Origin: Lysobacterales bacterium
GTDB lineage: Bacteria > Pseudomonadota > Gammaproteobacteria > Xanthomonadales > UBA2363
Direction of reading: 5' to 3'
Assembly (NCBI GenBank): GCA_019634735.1
Contig: JAHCAT010000001.1
Location: 434,001-498,000 of the forward strand
Length of the DNA stretch: 64,000 nucleotides
Position numbers and translations under genes: made by a program
Shown here: positions 54,640 to 63,637 of the stretch, in pieces
Numbering within the stretch: the stretch's first letter is position 1
Layout: each line of letters opens with the position of its first letter
Notes under the pieces: model-generated
Told to the model about the DNA's origin: nothing
Database searches by the model: none
Seen by the model: only the letters and a program-made list of their open reading frames with translations

Positions 54640-56895
54640 ATGAGCCGATTCTTCGCAAGCCCGCGATCCCTGCTCTGGCTGCTCGCGGCCAGCCTGCTGG
54701 TCGCCGCCGGAACCGTCCTGGCCGATCCACCCGGGCGGGTAGCGCGCCTGGCATGGCTGTCCGGCGACGCCAGCTTCGCCCCCGCGGGCGAGTCGCAGTG
54801 GTACCGTGCCGGCGTCAATCGACCGCTGGTAGCCGGCGACCGCCTGTGGACCGGCCGCGACGGCCGCGCCGAGCTCCAGCTGGGCACCGGCCTGCTGCGC
54901 CTGGATGCCGATACCGGCATCGAGCTGCTCAATCTCGACGACTACCTGCTCCAGGTCGAGCTCGCCGAGGGCGTGGTCAATCTGCGCATCGACGAGTGGG
55001 GCGTGGACGAAAGCTACGAGATCAATACCCCCAACCTCGCCTTCGTGTCCGGCACCCCGGGAAGCTACCGGCTGGACATCGCGCCGGACGGCCGGTCCAC
55101 CCAGGTCACCGTATTCGAGGGCAGTGCCGAGGTCTACGGCGCAGATGGCCGCAGCCTGCGCCTGCGGGCGGGCTCGAGCACCCGCTTCCACGACACGCGG
55201 CTGCGCGACGTCCAGCGGATGGCGATGCCGCGCCCGGACAGCTTCGACCGCTGGGTCCAGGTGCGCGACGACCGCTATCTGAGGTCGGCGTCCCGACAGT
55301 ATGTCGCACCCGGCCTGATCGGCTACGCCGACCTCGACGAGTGGGGTACGTGGCGCAGCCATCGCGACTACGGGCACGTGTGGTTCCCCCGCAACGTCCG
55401 TGCCGGCTGGGCTCCCTACCGTTACGGACACTGGTCCTGGATCGAGCCCTGGGGCTGGACCTGGATCGACGACGCGCCCTGGGGCTTCGCGCCCTCCCAC
55501 TACGGACGCTGGGTTTACGTCAGCAACGGCTGGGGCTGGGTCCCGGGTCCGCGCCACGTGCGTCCGGTCTGGGCGCCGGCCATGGTCGCCTTCGTCGGCG
55601 GCTCGAACTGGAGCCTGGCCGTAAGCACCGGTGGGCCGCCGATCGGCTGGTTCCCACTGGGCCCGCGCGACGTCTACGTGCCCTGGTACCGGGTCAGCCG
55701 GCCCTATTTCGGGCGAATCAACGTCCACAACACCGTGGTGATCAACAACACCTACGTCACCAACATCTACAACGACTACTACGTGCAGGGCCGGCCGGTC
55801 AGCCGCGACTACACCTTCCGCACCGCAGCCAACGCCGTCACCGTGGTTCCCCGGGACACTTTCGTGACTGCCCGCAACGCAGCCGAGTCGATGGCGAGAC
55901 TCCGGCCGGGCGCGCTGGAGCAGGGCGAATTGCTTGGCCGCGCGCCGGCGGCGCCCACCCGCGCCAGCCTGAGTGGCGAGATGCCCAGCCGGCAGGCACC
56001 CAGCGCCCGGATCGGCGAACGCGAGGTGATCGCCCGGACCGAACCGGCCCGGCCGATGGTGCCGTTCGAGCAGCGGGAACGCGCCATCGCACGCAATGGT
56101 GGAGAGCCCCTGGCGCGCGAACAGGTCGACCGCCTTGGCCGCGGCGAGACCGTCGCCCGCGACCGCATCCGACTGGTCGAGGGCGCTCGCCAGTCACCGA
56201 CCGGTGGCGAGCCCGGCGTTGCACCCGACCGCGGGCAGTCTGCACGGGGCGAGCTGAGCCGGCCAGCCGCGCCCTCCGTCGACGACAGGGGGCGTGACGG
56301 CCGCGACGCCAGGGGCGATTTGCCGACCAGTCGACCGCCGATCTCGGCGCCGGACCGCGACCGCGGTGGCGGGGCGCGCGAGGCAATCAGGGCGCCCAGG
56401 CAGGACGACGCCCGGCCCTCCGCCCCGGCGGTGCCTTCCGAGCGCGGGATCCCGCTGCCGCGCTCCGGCGCGCCTGCGGATCGCGACCGGTCTGCTGCGC
56501 CGGTCCGGCAGATGCCCCAGGAGCCGGTAGCCGCGCCGAGGATCAGGGAGCAACCGACGCCCCCTCAGGAGCGCCCGCAACAGCTGCGGGGGCGGGACAG
56601 CGGTGGACAACGCCCCCCTGTCGAACCTCCCGTCGTTCGCGGCATGGAAAGCGAGGCGCGCCCATCCGCGCCGAGCCGCGCCCCGGCGCGGGGAATGGAC
56701 GCACCGCCAGCCTCGCGGGTTCCTGCCCCACCCCGGCAGGAGGCGCCCACGCCGTCCCGGCAGACCAGTCCCGAGTCGTCGCCGATCCGTCAGCAGACAC
56801 CGGCCACGCCGACCAGGCAGCGCCAGGAGCAGGACGATGACGGCGGCAGGGAGGGCGCCCGGGCGGTCGGCCGGCGTGGCGAACGCGCCTTCTGA
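54640..56895 (+). CDS. Exported FecR-like/DUF6600 protein with Trp-rich domain and disordered tail
   Basis: 751 residues: signal peptide (SLLWLLAASLLVAAGTVLA), then a FecR-like beta domain (GDRLWTGRDGRAELQLGTGLLRLDADTGIEL in outline, VSGTPGSYRLDI, VTVFEGSAEVYG) at about 40-190. A Trp/Tyr-rich block of YGHW/WGW/YGRW repeats spans about 240-340 (YRYGHWSWIEPWGWTWIDD), matching the DUF6600 pattern. The last 330 residues are Arg/Pro/Gln/Ala-rich and probably disordered. Role unknown; an envelope or surface polymer-binding protein is a guess. It is divergent from the cold-shock gene. Confidence 0.82.
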   Translation: MSRFFASPRSLLWLLAASLLVAAGTVLADPPGRVARLAWLSGDASFAPAGESQWYRAGVNRPLVAGDRLWTGRDGRAELQLGTGLLRLDADTGIELLNLDDYLLQVELAEGVVNLRIDEWGVDESYEINTPNLAFVSGTPGSYRLDIAPDGRSTQVTVFEGSAEVYGADGRSLRLRAGSSTRFHDTRLRDVQRMAMPRPDSFDRWVQVRDDRYLRSASRQYVAPGLIGYADLDEWGTWRSHRDYGHVWFPRNVRAGWAPYRYGHWSWIEPWGWTWIDDAPWGFAPSHYGRWVYVSNGWGWVPGPRHVRPVWAPAMVAFVGGSNWSLAVSTGGPPIGWFPLGPRDVYVPWYRVSRPYFGRINVHNTVVINNTYVTNIYNDYYVQGRPVSRDYTFRTAANAVTVVPRDTFVTARNAAESMARLRPGALEQGELLGRAPAAPTRASLSGEMPSRQAPSARIGEREVIARTEPARPMVPFEQRERAIARNGGEPLAREQVDRLGRGETVARDRIRLVEGARQSPTGGEPGVAPDRGQSARGELSRPAAPSVDDRGRDGRDARGDLPTSRPPISAPDRDRGGGAREAIRAPRQDDARPSAPAVPSERGIPLPRSGAPADRDRSAAPVRQMPQEPVAAPRIREQPTPPQERPQQLRGRDSGGQRPPVEPPVVRGMESEARPSAPSRAPARGMDAPPASRVPAPPRQEAPTPSRQTSPESSPIRQQTPATPTRQRQEQDDDGGREGARAVGRRGERAF

Positions 56896-57100
56896 CAGCA
56901 GCCTGTCCCGAACTGCCCGACGGCTGCGGGCCCAGCGGCCGCAGCGACCGCGCAGGCGGTCGATCTGCCGGTGGCTCGTCCCGACAGGCACCGAACGGGC
57001 CACCTGAGGGACGACCTGGACGGCCGTCCCTCGACGGTCGGCTGGCACCGCTTCTCCCGGGCTTCACGAGCACGGCGCTCAACTGCGTTCCCCAACGCCG

Positions 57101-57886
57101 TTGAGCGCCCTCTCCGTGATCCGAGCCCTTGTTCTCTGCGCAGTGCTGCCCGCCCTGTCCGCCTGCGGCAATCTGGGTGATCGCCGGCAACCGATTCCGA
57201 CGCTCAGCAAGCCCGCCGTCGCGGCAAGCGCAAGAACGCCGCTCGTCATCGTGCTGCCGGGGCGCCGAGACAACGTCGCCGTGTTGTCCGGCCGCGGCGT
57301 GGCCGATGCCATCCAGGCAGCCTGGCCACAGGCAGAGGTCGTGCTGACCAGCGCCACGCTGGACTACTACCTGGATGGTGGTCTGGCGCGACGCATCCAC
57401 GAGCAGGTGGTGCTGCCGGCATTGGCGGGCGGGGACCGCCCCTTCTATCTGGTCGGCGCCTCGATGGGGGGGCTGGGCGTACTTCTCTACGACCAGGCCT
57501 ACCCCGGCGTCGCCGATGGCCTGGTCCTGCTCGCGCCGTTCCTCGGCAATGCGCGCCTGCTGCGCGAGATCGAGAGCGCGGGCGGCATCGCGGCCTGGCA
57601 GCCCGGTCCGTCGCCGCAGGCCGTCGATCGCGGCAACTTCCAGCGGGAGCTCTGGCGACACCTGCAGACCTGGCCGGTAAGCGGCCGCGGCGACAGCGTC
57701 TGGCTGGCCTGGGGCGACCGCGACCGCCTGCGCCGCGCCGTGCCTGTGATCGCACCCCTCCTGCCCCCGGAGCAGATGCTCGAACGCGCCGGCGGTCATG
57801 CCTGGACGGTGTGGACGCCAGCGGCGGCCGAGATCTTCACCCGCATCGCCGCGCATACCGGCGCGGACGCGAAACGCCCGGACTGA
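57101..57886 (+). CDS. Alpha/beta-hydrolase lipoprotein
   Basis: 261 residues starting at TTG (or GTG at 57116): lipoprotein signal IRALVLCAVLPALSAC, then LVIVLPGRRDN, the nucleophile elbow GASMGG, an acid in LAWGDRDRL and the base in ERAGGHAWTVW. It is an exported serine hydrolase of unknown substrate. It ends 23 bases from the convergent kinase gene. Confidence 0.8.
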   Translation: MSALSVIRALVLCAVLPALSACGNLGDRRQPIPTLSKPAVAASARTPLVIVLPGRRDNVAVLSGRGVADAIQAAWPQAEVVLTSATLDYYLDGGLARRIHEQVVLPALAGGDRPFYLVGASMGGLGVLLYDQAYPGVADGLVLLAPFLGNARLLREIESAGGIAAWQPGPSPQAVDRGNFQRELWRHLQTWPVSGRGDSVWLAWGDRDRLRRAVPVIAPLLPPEQMLERAGGHAWTVWTPAAAEIFTRIAAHTGADAKRPD

Positions 57887-57909
57887 CCGGCAGTCGATGG
57901 GCCACCCGG

Positions 57910-60693
57910 TCAGGTCGGGGCGGCGCCCAGCAGCGCCCTTAGCCGAGCCAGCTCGCGGTGGATCGGTGCCTCCGGCACGAACACCCCCGTGGCGAGCCTG
58001 TCCGCGGCAGCCCTGGCACGACGCGCCTCCTCCATGCGTCCGGCCGCGAACAGGGCGCGGCTCAACTGGACCCTGGTCTCGATGACCACCGGCGCCTGTT
58101 CCCCCAGCGCTGCGCGCAGGTCCCCCAGGGCGCGCTCGAAGTGGACGATGGCGGCGGCCGGGTCTCCGGAGTCCAGGGCCAGTTCGCCGCGTACGCGTGC
58201 GACCGCGGCCAGACGCGGGTGACCGGCCTGGAATTGCCCGGAGAATACGGCTTCCGCCTGTCCGAGCTCCGCTTCGACCTCCGACAACCTGCCCCGCCGA
58301 CGCAGCCACTCGGCACGATGCAGGTGCCTGCGCCCCCGCTCGGTCACGGTGGCCACGGGCTCCGCTCCGCTCTCGATGGGCAGATCGAGCCAGGTCCAGG
58401 CCTCGTCGAGCAGTCCGGCCAACAGCAGGCTGCGCCCGAGGTTCTGACGGTATTGGGACAGGCGCGGATCGCCCTGCGACTTCGCCGCTTCGGCCTTGCC
58501 GACCAGCTCCCGGAAAAGCGCCACGGAGGCCCGGAAATTTCCCGTCGCTTCGTGCAGGGAGGCAACGTTGTTCAGGGCCACCAGGTACGAGGGCGTGTCG
58601 TCCTGGCCCTGCTCCCGGAGCAGGGCCAGGTTCTCCTCCATCAGCGGCAATGCCTCCAGTGGCCGGCCCTGGACATAGATCGCGTGCGCCAGGTTGTGCC
58701 GTGCCGTGATCACCCATGCGCTGCCGCGATCCAGAGTACGCAGACGGAGCTCCAGCATCTCCGCAAACAGCCGCTCGGCCTGCGCGTAGTCGTCCGCCTG
58801 GACGTAGGTGTTGGCCAGGTAGCCGATCGCCGTGGCCAAGTCCGGGTGGTCGGCGGGCAATGCCTCCCGAAGCAGTTCCAGGGCTCGGCTGGCGGCAACG
58901 ATCGCCTCCTCGTAGCGTCCGCTGCGACTGTCCACCTCGGCCAACGCCTGCAGGGCCATGGCCTCCAGGTCCGCACGCCGCACCCCTGTGCCCCCGGCCA
59001 GCGCTACCGCGTGCACCGCCGAATCGCGCGCCGCCGTGGCGTAGCCGAGGCGGAGCTGCGCCTGGGCCAGACCGCTGAGGGCGTCGACCTGCTCCGGCTT
59101 GCTGCCTGGACGCTCGGCAAGCAGCCCAAGTGCCTCCTCGAACGCCTCCTTCGCGGGCAGCGCGCGTTCCGCCTGGTTTTCCAGGGACCCTATGGCCAGC
59201 AGGAGTGCGACTTCCCGGTCGGCCTGGCCGAGTTCCCGATGCAGCGCCAGGGCCTGCCTCAGGGTCGCGAGCGCCTGCTCCGTGCGACCCAGTTCCAGGT
59301 CGATTCCGCCAAGCGCAGCCAGAAGCCGGGCCTGCTGGACCGGGCGTTCGGCCAGGCGCGCTTGGATCTGCGCAAGGCCACGGTCGACCAGTTCGCCCGG
59401 CTGGATCGGGCGATTGCCTGCCTGGTCCGGTGCGGCCGCACGGAACAGCGACACCAGGAATTGCACGACCTCCTCGGCGGTCGCCGATTCCTCCCGGGCC
59501 AGGGCCTCGGCGGCCAACGCGCGGTCGCGTTCCCGGGACAACCAATAGGTGAAAGCGAGCAGCGCCAGCAGCGCCAGCGCCGACGCCGCGACCGCCAGGC
59601 GACGACGCCGCAGCAGGGTGCTGATCCGGTACCAGGGCCGCGCAGGCGCGGCACGCAGCGGTTTGTGCTGGAACCAGCGGTCGATGTCGTCCGCAAGGGC
59701 CGCCGCCGACGGGTAGCGCTGGTCGGCAACGGGCGCGCAGGCCTGCTCGACCAGGGCATCGAGTTCGCGAAGGCGCCTGCGCGCCAGCCCCCGCAGGCCG
59801 CGCGCGGTAGGTGTCGCCACGCTGCCGTCGGGCGCCGGCGGGACGAAACGTCCGGACAGCAGTTCGGCCAGGATCTGTCCCAACGCATAGACATCGCTCG
59901 CGGTACCCACGGTGCCGCCCAGGCGCTGTTCGGGGCTCGCATAGCCGGGCGTGTACCAGGCCCGGGTCTGGGCCTGCCCGGCGTCCTCCCCGGCATCGGC
60001 GAGCCTGGCGATTCCAAAGTCCAGCAGGACCGGGCGGCCGTCGTCACGGACCAGGATGTTGGCCGGCTTCAGGTCGCGATGGACGACCAGACGCTGGTGC
60101 GCGTAGTGCACCGCGTGCGCCACGCTCTGCAGCAGACGCAGCCTCGCCTCCAGCCCGAGTTCGCGGCCCGCCGCGACCAGGTCGATGCCATCCACGTACT
60201 CCATCACGAGATAAGGCTGGCCTTCGGGCGTGCTGCCGCCGTCCAACAGCCGGGCGATTCCCGGGTGGTCGAGGTCGGCGAGGATCTGGCGTTCACGGCG
60301 CATCCGCTCCGCCGCATCACGCGTGGCGATCCCCCGCAGGAACTTGATGGCCACGGTGCGCTGGTAGGCGCCATCGGCGCGCTCGGCCATGAACACCGTA
60401 CCCATGCCGCCGGCGCCGAGCTCCCGCAGGAGACGCCACGGCCCCACCAGGCTGCCGGCCCTGGGCGAGTCCGTGGTGTCCGCAGCCGCACGTTGGAGAA
60501 CACGCGGCACATGGTCCGCATCGGCATCGGCTGCGATCAGCGAGAGCACCTGTTCGCGCAGCTCGGGGTCCCCTTCCTGCGCCGCCAGCCAGGCGTCGCG
60601 CGCGCTGGCATCGACAGCCAGCGCGCCCTCGAACAGGTCCTGCAGGCGCCGCCAACGCTCAGCATCCATGGTCGCCACCAGGGGTGCCGGCAT
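57910..60693 (-). CDS. Membrane Ser/Thr protein kinase with C-terminal TPR repeats
   Basis: About 927 residues. Kinase domain with GAGGMG (93-98), lysine K117 in VAIKFL, E135, HRDLKPAN (205-212), DFG (225-227) and the activation segment ending PGYASPEQRLGG: all catalytic residues are present. One membrane span (366-385) and an exported half of tetratricopeptide repeats (ALATLRQALALHRELGQ, LATAIGYLANTYVQADDYAQAERLF) follow. ATG at 60693 has GAGG upstream; ATG at 60669 is an alternative. The ECF sigma gene lies immediately upstream on the same strand, implying one signalling unit. Confidence 0.92.
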   Translation of the reverse strand: MPAPLVATMDAERWRRLQDLFEGALAVDASARDAWLAAQEGDPELREQVLSLIAADADADHVPRVLQRAAADTTDSPRAGSLVGPWRLLRELGAGGMGTVFMAERADGAYQRTVAIKFLRGIATRDAAERMRRERQILADLDHPGIARLLDGGSTPEGQPYLVMEYVDGIDLVAAGRELGLEARLRLLQSVAHAVHYAHQRLVVHRDLKPANILVRDDGRPVLLDFGIARLADAGEDAGQAQTRAWYTPGYASPEQRLGGTVGTASDVYALGQILAELLSGRFVPPAPDGSVATPTARGLRGLARRRLRELDALVEQACAPVADQRYPSAAALADDIDRWFQHKPLRAAPARPWYRISTLLRRRRLAVAASALALLALLAFTYWLSRERDRALAAEALAREESATAEEVVQFLVSLFRAAAPDQAGNRPIQPGELVDRGLAQIQARLAERPVQQARLLAALGGIDLELGRTEQALATLRQALALHRELGQADREVALLLAIGSLENQAERALPAKEAFEEALGLLAERPGSKPEQVDALSGLAQAQLRLGYATAARDSAVHAVALAGGTGVRRADLEAMALQALAEVDSRSGRYEEAIVAASRALELLREALPADHPDLATAIGYLANTYVQADDYAQAERLFAEMLELRLRTLDRGSAWVITARHNLAHAIYVQGRPLEALPLMEENLALLREQGQDDTPSYLVALNNVASLHEATGNFRASVALFRELVGKAEAAKSQGDPRLSQYRQNLGRSLLLAGLLDEAWTWLDLPIESGAEPVATVTERGRRHLHRAEWLRRRGRLSEVEAELGQAEAVFSGQFQAGHPRLAAVARVRGELALDSGDPAAAIVHFERALGDLRAALGEQAPVVIETRVQLSRALFAAGRMEEARRARAAADRLATGVFVPEAPIHRELARLRALLGAAPT

Positions 60694-60808
60694 CGGGCGC
60701 CTCAGCCGGACGGCGGCGGGCAGGCGGAAGCCGCAGCTCAGGATCGGAATGAGCCAAGCAAGCGTCGGCAACGCCAACGTGTCCGGGGACCGGACCCATG
60801 CGCGGCCC

Positions 60809-61387
60809 TCACTTCCCCAGGCGCTGCTGCAGCCAGGCACGGGCGAAACGCAGGTCGCGATCCACCGTTGCCACCGAGACGGCGAGCGCCGAAGCGATCG
60901 CCTCCCTTTCCAGGCCAAGCAGGTAGCACATTTCCACCACGTCGGCCTTGCGCGGATCGAGCTGGCGGAGCGCTTCAAGGGCGCCATCGAGCTGGTCGAT
61001 CTCCGTCGCGGGCAGGGGCTGCTGTTCCGCTGCCGACAGGGTGAGGTGCACTCGCCCGCTACCGCGCTTTGCGCTGTTCCGGGCCCGTGCGGCGTCGACA
61101 AGGATCCGGCGCATCGCCAGTGCCGCGGCATTGTAGAAGTGCCGCCGGTCGGTCCAGGTGCAGTCGCTTCCGAGCAGGCGGATGAACAGCTCGTTGGCCA
61201 GCTCGGTCGGTTGCAGGCTGACCGCACCGGCTCCCACCTGCCCCCGCAGGTGGCGGGCGGCGAGGAGGCGAACCTGCGCGTAGACCGCCTCGATCACCTG
61301 GTCGCGCGCGACCTCGTCGCCCGCACGCCAGGCCGACAGCAGACGGGTCACCTCGGCACGCTCGTCTGGAACATCGCCAGCAGCCAT
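60809..61387 (-). CDS. ECF sigma factor of the kinase-linked (ECF43-like) type
   Basis: 192 residues; region 2 (RLLSAWRAGDEVARDQVIEAVYAQVRLLAARHL, LFIRLLGSDCTWTDRRHFYNAAALAMRRILVDAARAR) and region 4 (LRQLDPRKADVVEMCYLLGLEREAIASALAVSVATVDRDLRFARAWL). The ARAR-then-KRG segment and the HFYNAAA motif are typical of the Xanthomonadales-type ECF family encoded next to Ser/Thr kinases; in Xanthomonas citri a kinase (PknS) activates such a factor (EcfK). No anti-sigma gene is near, consistent with kinase control. Confidence 0.9.
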   Translation of the reverse strand: MAAGDVPDERAEVTRLLSAWRAGDEVARDQVIEAVYAQVRLLAARHLRGQVGAGAVSLQPTELANELFIRLLGSDCTWTDRRHFYNAAALAMRRILVDAARARNSAKRGSGRVHLTLSAAEQQPLPATEIDQLDGALEALRQLDPRKADVVEMCYLLGLEREAIASALAVSVATVDRDLRFARAWLQQRLGK

Positions 61388-61458
61388 GTCGGGGCTCTCC
61401 TGCGCCGATACGCTCGGTAGGGCGGAACGATAGCAGGGAAGGCGTGGCCAACCGCCCC

Positions 61459-61920
61459 TCAGCTCGCCTGGCCCGCCTTGAGTTCCTCGACCTCGGCGGC
61501 CCGCACCGAAACCACTTCGACATCGAAATGCAGCGTGCGGTCGGCCAGCGGGTGGTTGCCGTCGACCGTCACCCGGTCGCCTTCGACCGCGGTGACGACC
61601 ACGTCCATCCGACCCTGCGGACCGTGCGCCTGAAACCGCATCCCGCGTTCGATCCGATCGACGCCCTGGAAGACCGCACGCGGCACCGTCTGCACCAGCG
61701 CCAGATCGTGGCGCCCGTAGCCCTGTTCAGGCGCGACGGTCACCGCGAAGCGGTCGCCTTCGCGCTTGCCGGCGAGCGCCTGCTCGAGCCCGGGAATGAT
61801 GTTGCCGGCGCCGTGCAGATAGGCCAGCGGCTCGGTTTCCCGGGAGCTGTCCAGCACGGCCCCGTTCTCGTCGGAGAGGATGTAGTGGAAGTTCACGACG
61901 CAGCGGTCGGCGATCTGCAT
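61459..61920 (-). CDS. SlyD-like FKBP-type peptidyl-prolyl isomerase
   Basis: 153 residues. FKBP core (VVNFHYILSDENGAVLDSSRETEPLAYLHGAGNIIPGLEQAL in outline) with the inserted-flap domain (VTVAPEQGYGRHDLALVQTVPRAVF) and DGNHPLADRTLHFDVEVVSV. The His/Cys-rich metal-binding tail of E. coli SlyD is absent, so it is nearer the short SlyD/FkpB kind. ATG at 61920. It catalyses Xaa-Pro isomerisation in the cytoplasm. Confidence 0.93.
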   Translation of the reverse strand: MQIADRCVVNFHYILSDENGAVLDSSRETEPLAYLHGAGNIIPGLEQALAGKREGDRFAVTVAPEQGYGRHDLALVQTVPRAVFQGVDRIERGMRFQAHGPQGRMDVVVTAVEGDRVTVDGNHPLADRTLHFDVEVVSVRAAEVEELKAGQAS

Positions 61921-62059
61921 GGGGGAACCTCGAGGTCGCGGAGAGCACCACGCTCCGCCATCAGGGGTGGCGGGCGGACGGGCGGGTGGCCACACTAGGC
62001 GAGGCGCACGTACACTGCAAGCATCTGCAGCGCGACCAGCACGGCGACCGGAATCATCA

Positions 62060-62713
62060 ATGAGTACACCCACTTTTCCAGAGCTCGATCCGATCGAGGC
62101 GCGCGTCCTGGCCTGCCTGGTCGAGAAGGAGGCGACGACGCCTGACCAGTATCCGCTGACCGCCAATGCGGTTCAGGCTGCCTGCAACCAGAAGACGGCC
62201 AGGGAGCCGCTGATGGCGCTCGACACCGACACGGTAGCGCGGGCCCTGCGCGGCCTAGAGCAGCGCTGGCTGGTCCGATCGATCCATGGCGCACGCAGCC
62301 AGCGCTACGACCATCGCATGGACGAGGTCTACTCGATCAGCCCCGAACAGCGCTGCCTGCTCGCCCTGCTGGTACTGCGCGGCCCCCAGACCGCCGGCGA
62401 ACTGGCCACCCGGGCGGGTCGCATGCTCCCTGGTGCCAGTCTGGAGAGCGTGCGGGCCCTGCTCGACCGGCTGGCCGGCCGCCCGGAGCCGCTGACCCTG
62501 CGGCTGCCCCGCCAGCCCGGCCAGCGCGAGGAACGCCACGTGCACCTTCTGTGCGGCGCGGCCGCCGCCCAGGATGCCGCCGAGGCGCAGCCGGTGAGGC
62601 AGGCTCCTGCCGCGGAGGAGGATCTCGCCGAGCGGGTGGCGATGCTGGAAGCCGAACTGGCCGAGTTGAACCGGCGGATCGACGGCCTCGCTGCGAGGCT
62701 GTCCGGGGACTGA
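62060..62713 (+). CDS. YceH-family protein (DUF480, UPF0502)
   Basis: 217 residues with two winged-helix-like halves (LDPIEARVLACLVEKEATTPDQYPLTANAVQAACNQK; PEQRCLLALLVLRGPQTAGELATR) and a C-terminal coiled coil (EEDLAERVAMLEAELAELNRRID). The family is conserved in proteobacteria and has no firm function. The ATG at 62060 is chosen; the upstream frame is unconserved. Confidence 0.93.
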   Translation: MSTPTFPELDPIEARVLACLVEKEATTPDQYPLTANAVQAACNQKTAREPLMALDTDTVARALRGLEQRWLVRSIHGARSQRYDHRMDEVYSISPEQRCLLALLVLRGPQTAGELATRAGRMLPGASLESVRALLDRLAGRPEPLTLRLPRQPGQREERHVHLLCGAAAAQDAAEAQPVRQAPAAEEDLAERVAMLEAELAELNRRIDGLAARLSGD

Positions 62714-62774
62714 TCGGCCAGAGCGCGACCCGCCAGCGGCCGCCGCACCGGACCCGCGCGCACACCCCGTGCGT

Positions 62775-63572
62775 TCAGCGGGTGATGCCCCGTCCGGAGT
62801 CCACCAGGGAAGCGATCAGTATGTCCAGCTCCGGGCCCGCCTCGCCCACCTCGCCCGCCTGCAGCCGCGCGATCGACTCCTGGAGCGTCAACCCCTCCCG
62901 GAACACCAGGCGGTAGGCCCGTCGCATCGTCGCCAGCCGCTCAGCGCTCCAGCCTCGCCGGCGCATGCCCTCGATGTTGAGGCCCCGGGCGCGGGCCGGG
63001 TTGCCGGCCACCATCGTGTAGGCGGCGACGTCCTTCAGCACCAGGGTCATCCCTGCGGTCATGGCCTGGGAGCCGATCCTGCAGAACTGGTGGACACCGG
63101 TCATGCCGCCCAGGACCACGCCATCGCCCAGGCGCACATGTCCGGCCAGTCCGACGCCATTGGCCAGCACATTGTCGTTGCCGATCACGCAGTCGTGCGC
63201 GACATGGACCCCGACCATCAGCAGATTGCGGTTGCCGATGCGGGTCACGCCTTCGTCCTGCACGGTGCCGCGATGGAGGGTGACGTGCTCGCGAATGACG
63301 TTTCCGTCCCCGATCTCCAGTCGGGTCGGCTCGCCGCGGTACTTTCGATCCTGGCAGTCGGCGCCGATCGAGGCGAACTGGAAAATCGCGTTGCCTGCGC
63401 CGATCCGGCACGGACCCTGGATGACGACGTGGGGGCCGACCACGGTCCCGGCGCCGATCTCGACGTCAGGACCGATCACAGACCAGGGTCCGACCCGGAC
63501 GTCGTCGGCGATCCGGGCGTCCGGATCCACCAGGGCAAGAGGATGCAGGTCGGGACCGCGAGTGTCGTTCAT
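62775..63572 (-). CDS. lpxA: Acyl-ACP--UDP-N-acetylglucosamine O-acyltransferase (LpxA)
   Basis: 265 residues of left-handed beta-helix hexapeptide repeats (VRVGPWSVIGPDVEIGAGTVVG) with catalytic H126 in GVHVAHDCVIGN and the C-terminal NIEGMRRRGWSAERLATMRRAY and ITR ending. It starts lipid A synthesis. At the position that sets acyl length it has Gly (G174, in AMTAGMT). It stands alone here, without lpxD, fabZ or lpxB, so it may be a dispersed or second copy. ATG at 63572. Confidence 0.92.
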   Translation of the reverse strand: MNDTRGPDLHPLALVDPDARIADDVRVGPWSVIGPDVEIGAGTVVGPHVVIQGPCRIGAGNAIFQFASIGADCQDRKYRGEPTRLEIGDGNVIREHVTLHRGTVQDEGVTRIGNRNLLMVGVHVAHDCVIGNDNVLANGVGLAGHVRLGDGVVLGGMTGVHQFCRIGSQAMTAGMTLVLKDVAAYTMVAGNPARARGLNIEGMRRRGWSAERLATMRRAYRLVFREGLTLQESIARLQAGEVGEAGPELDILIASLVDSGRGITR

Positions 63573-63637
63573 GCCGGGATGTTGCAGGCGTCGGGATGCC
63601 GGAGCAAGCGTTTCGGTGACGCCGGAACCCGGGTGGC

